From: Neocallimastix lanati (nom. inval.)
Lineage: Eukaryota; Neocallimastigomycota; Neocallimastigomycetes; Neocallimastigales; Neocallimastigaceae
Reading direction: 5' to 3'
NCBI GenBank assembly: GCA_016946835.1
Contig: JACVTC010000066.1
Location: 1-30,000 of the forward strand
DNA length: 30,000 nucleotides
Positions 27,587 to 30,000 of this stretch are shown here, piece after piece. The translations under genes and the position numbers were made by a program. Below the pieces are notes generated by a model. That model saw only the letters and a list, made by a program, of their open reading frames with translations. It was not told the origin of the DNA and made no database searches. The stretch's first letter is position 1. Every line of letters starts with the position of its first letter.

Positions 27587-29934
27587 ATGGGTAGAAGACA
27601 AAGAAATAAGCAAGGAGATCCAGCTCCATTAGAAGAAACTCTTAAAAGAAAAAGTTCAGAGGAAAATAATGTTAAAAGTAAAAGGTAAAAATATTTATAT
27701 GTTGTTATTAATTATATAATTTAATATTTGTATTTTCATATTAATTTTTTTTTTATATAATTTTTCATAATTTAATAAAAATAATCCTTTCATATAAAAC
27801 GATTAAATAATTAATGGATAATATTAAATATTTAATATATATTAAATTTATAATATTTAAATAAATCGAATATCATTATAAACAAAAATACTTCAATTTT
27901 AAATTATTTCGATATAAAATATATCTAAAAATTAAAAATATATAAATTTAAATGTATATATATAAATTTAAAATTTTATTTTATTTTTTTTATTATTATT
28001 ACTTTTATTATATCTAAATATAATAATAATAATAGAGCTAAAAAAGCAAAACAACCAAAGAAGGCTCAAAAACAAAAAGATGAAGAAACTATCGTTAAAA
28101 ATAAAATTGAAGATGAATCATGGGATAATGTTGAAACTTTATTAGATGTTGAAGATGAATATGAAGATTTAGAAGATGTAAGTTCTATAATATAAAATTT
28201 TTTAATAATAATATTTAATGAGGAAATATTAAAGAAAAAAAAGTGAAAAATGAGAGAAAATAAAAAGTGAAAAAAGATATATTTTTCTTAATTTATTGAA
28301 AATAAAAAATTGAAAGGAAGAAGAAAAGAATATTTCTAAAATTATCAAAAAAAATAATAAAAATAAAAAATAAAAATAAAGGGAAAATATTTAAATTTTA
28401 GTAAAAGTAATTAAAACATTGAACATTTATAATTTAAAACTGGAAATTAAATAAAGTAAATTAAAAATTAATCCTAAATAATTGAAAAAAAAGTATTATT
28501 ACTAAAATTTTATTATAAGAAAAGGGAATTTAAATAAGTAAATGATAAATTAATCCTAAATAATTGAAAAGGAAAATATTTTAGATAAAATCAAATTGAA
28601 ACTGTTGACAACTTATTTGATTAGAAATGATAATATTTCTTTATTAATGCATATTTTATATTATAATGAATAACATATTTATAATTAAAATTTAATTATA
28701 TAAAGATATTTTCTTTAGAAATTTTTATTTTTTTTAATTTTTTATTTCATGAAACATTAATAATAACTAAAATTTTATTAATTAATAATGAAATATTTAA
28801 TAGAATGATGAATATGTTATTAAGAAGACTTCTTTCAACTTTGGTTCTGACGAAGAAAATGAAGAAGAAGAAGAAGAGGTTTGGAATCACGATATTGAAA
28901 TTAGATATAAACCTTATAATAAATCACCATAATAATTAATAACTTTGAATTTTTACTTATTTATTTATTTATTTTTAATGTGTATGTACGTATATTTATA
29001 ATTTATATATTAATAGTTGGAAATTGAAAAAGAAGCAAGAGAATTAGATGAAAAACAAAAAGAAGATGAAAAATTAGCTGATGAAGAATTAAAACTTAAT
29101 ATTGCTGAAACAGAAAAGATGGTTTTAACTAGTGGTCAAGAAATTGAAAAGGATTCCATGATGGCACCAGATTTAACCTTAATTCAACAAAGAATACAAG
29201 ATGTTGTTAAGATTTTAAATAACTTCCGTGAAATGCGTGATCCAGAAATGTAAAATAATCCTTTTAATATTTTTATTACATATTTATTTATTTAATTAGA
29301 GTTTAATTTTATAAATTTTTATAAAAAAAATAATAAAATTTTTATTAACATCATAAAAATATCTTTACTATTTTAAAATATTTATATTTATATATTATAT
29401 TATAATAATATTTTTTAAAATTTATATATATATATGAAAATAAAATAATATCTCTTAAAAATAAATTAAAATCAAATCAATTTTTTTTAAAAAAAATTAA
29501 AAATAACAGGAGTAGAGCTGATTATATGGAAAGATTAAAGAAAGATCTTTGCCAATACTATGGTTATAATGATTATTTATTAAGTAAATTCTTAGATTTA
29601 TTCCCAATTAATGAAGCCATTGAATTCTTTGAAGCAAATGAAGTACCAAGACCTATTGTTATTCGTGCTAATACATTAAAAACTAGAAGAAGAGATTTAG
29701 CTCAAGCTTTAATTAATAGAGGGGTTAATTTAGAACCTATTGGTAAATGGTCTAAGGTTGGTTTACAAATTTTTGATTCTCCAGTTCCAATTGGTGCTAC
29801 TCCAGAATATCTTGCTGGTCACTATATGCTTCAAGCCGCTTCTTCTTTCTTACCAGTAATGGCATTAGCCCCACAAGAAAATGAAAGAATTTTAGATATG
29901 TGTTCTGCTCCAGGTGGTAAAACTTCTTATATTT
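27587..29934 (+). CDS. NOP2: Nop2, 25S rRNA (cytosine-C5) methyltransferase, exons 1-5 (3' end beyond window)
   Basis: Nop2/NOL1 methylates a conserved cytosine of large-subunit rRNA in the nucleolus and is needed for 60S assembly. Exons: 27587-27684, 28036-28177, 28804-28878, 29017-29249, 29510-29934; phases agree at every junction and give 324 residues so far. The protein begins MGRRQRNKQGDPAPLEE, the typical fungal Nop2 start, followed by a basic nucleolar-type region, acidic runs (VEDEYEDLED, NEEEEEE), then KEARELDEKQKEDEKLADEE and DLTLIQQRIQDVVKILNNF. Exon 5 carries YYGYNDYLLSKFLDLFP, FFEANEVPRPIVIRANTLKT, GATPEYLAGHYMLQAASSF and SAM motif I ILDMCSAPGGKTSY. The catalytic Cys motifs (PCSG, TCS) lie downstream, outside the window. 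Donors are GTAAAA, GTAAGT, GTTTGG, GTAAAA, GTAAGT. No break is seen. Confidence 0.93.
27685..28035 (+). other. NOP2 intron 1 (351 nt)
   Basis: GTAAAA donor, AATAG acceptor, splitting an Arg codon after its second base (AG|A). Using the next AG (28037) would put a stop in frame, which fixes the acceptor. Content is pure AT-rich sequence. Confidence 0.8.
28178..28803 (+). other. NOP2 intron 2 (626 nt)
   Basis: GTAAGT donor and TAATAG acceptor, phase 0. Unlike its neighbours it contains a purine-rich plus strand (28220-28390: AAAGTGAAAAATGAGAGAAA type) and two copies of TTAATCCTAAATAATTGAAA (near 28468 and 28549). No embedded RNA gene was recognised. Confidence 0.8.
28879..29016 (+). other. NOP2 intron 3 (138 nt) with unusual GTTTGG donor
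   Basis: Frame continuity and family resemblance require joining GAG (28876-28878) to TTG (29017). The only GT compatible is GTTTGG, not the GTAAGT type. If retained, the frame runs 18 codons (VWNHDIEIRYKPYNKSP and stop at 28930-28932). Confidence 0.65.
29250..29509 (+). other. NOP2 intron 4 (260 nt)
   Basis: GTAAAA donor within AT|G of the Met codon in DPEM-SRADYMERL and AACAG acceptor at 29505-29509. Intron 5 begins GTAAGT at 29935 and continues off the window. Confidence 0.85.
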
Positions 29935-30000
29935 GTAAGTATTTTAATTTTATTTTATTATATTTAATTTTATTTTTTAGTTTATATATATATATAATTT

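Overview
The window looks like a nuclear segment of an extremely AT-rich fungus. An early-diverging lineage such as the anaerobic gut fungi (Neocallimastigomycota) is the best guess. The evidence is one intron-containing gene, NOP2, whose protein begins with the fungal-type start MGRRQRNKQ; introns that are almost pure A/T with GTAAGT-like donors and AG acceptors; asparagine-rich low-complexity protein segments; and heavy Ty3/gypsy retrotransposon content. The genus is inference.

Layout. (1) 1-4690: 3' two thirds of a Ty3/gypsy element, running off the left edge. The long pol reading frame (RT, RNase H, integrase) is open, but the protease region is spread over three frames. A 49-base A tract starts inside the pol stop codon, and a hairpin and polypurine-like tract follow. 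(2) 5.3-11.06 kb: retrotransposon LTR sequences without coding capacity: a 756 bp TGTTAAG...CTTAACA LTR, two minus-strand promoter modules, two tandem repeats, and a pair of ~630 bp inverted arms around an 860 bp spacer. (3) 11.06-21.45 kb: a ruined second gypsy lineage. Its RT is split by a 711 bp solo LTR with a 5 bp target duplication (13213-13923). Further right the region is interrupted by two oppositely oriented ~1.0-1.2 kb LTRs (14220-15446 and 20057-21101), with more inverted and shuffled repeat blocks between them. Pol resumes at 21.1 kb with RT thumb and then integrase, the middle being deleted. (4) 23.0-25.4 kb: the most unusual part. A minus-strand relic of a viral-type mRNA cap (guanine-N7) methyltransferase is followed by an unrecognised broken gene on the plus strand and a coiled-coil-like fragment on the minus strand. 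(5) 25.4-27.6 kb: AT-rich spacer with a TAA microsatellite and a 50-base T tract. (6) 27587 to the right edge: NOP2, the 25S rRNA m5C methyltransferase, five exons visible and the rest beyond the window.

Functionally only NOP2 looks like a conserved host gene. The other coding sequence is mobile-element or virus/plasmid-derived and mostly broken; the gypsy pol at 1107-4457 is the one long intact frame. The LTR modules share a plan: a TATA-like box followed by hairpins whose sequences differ between modules while the pairing is kept.
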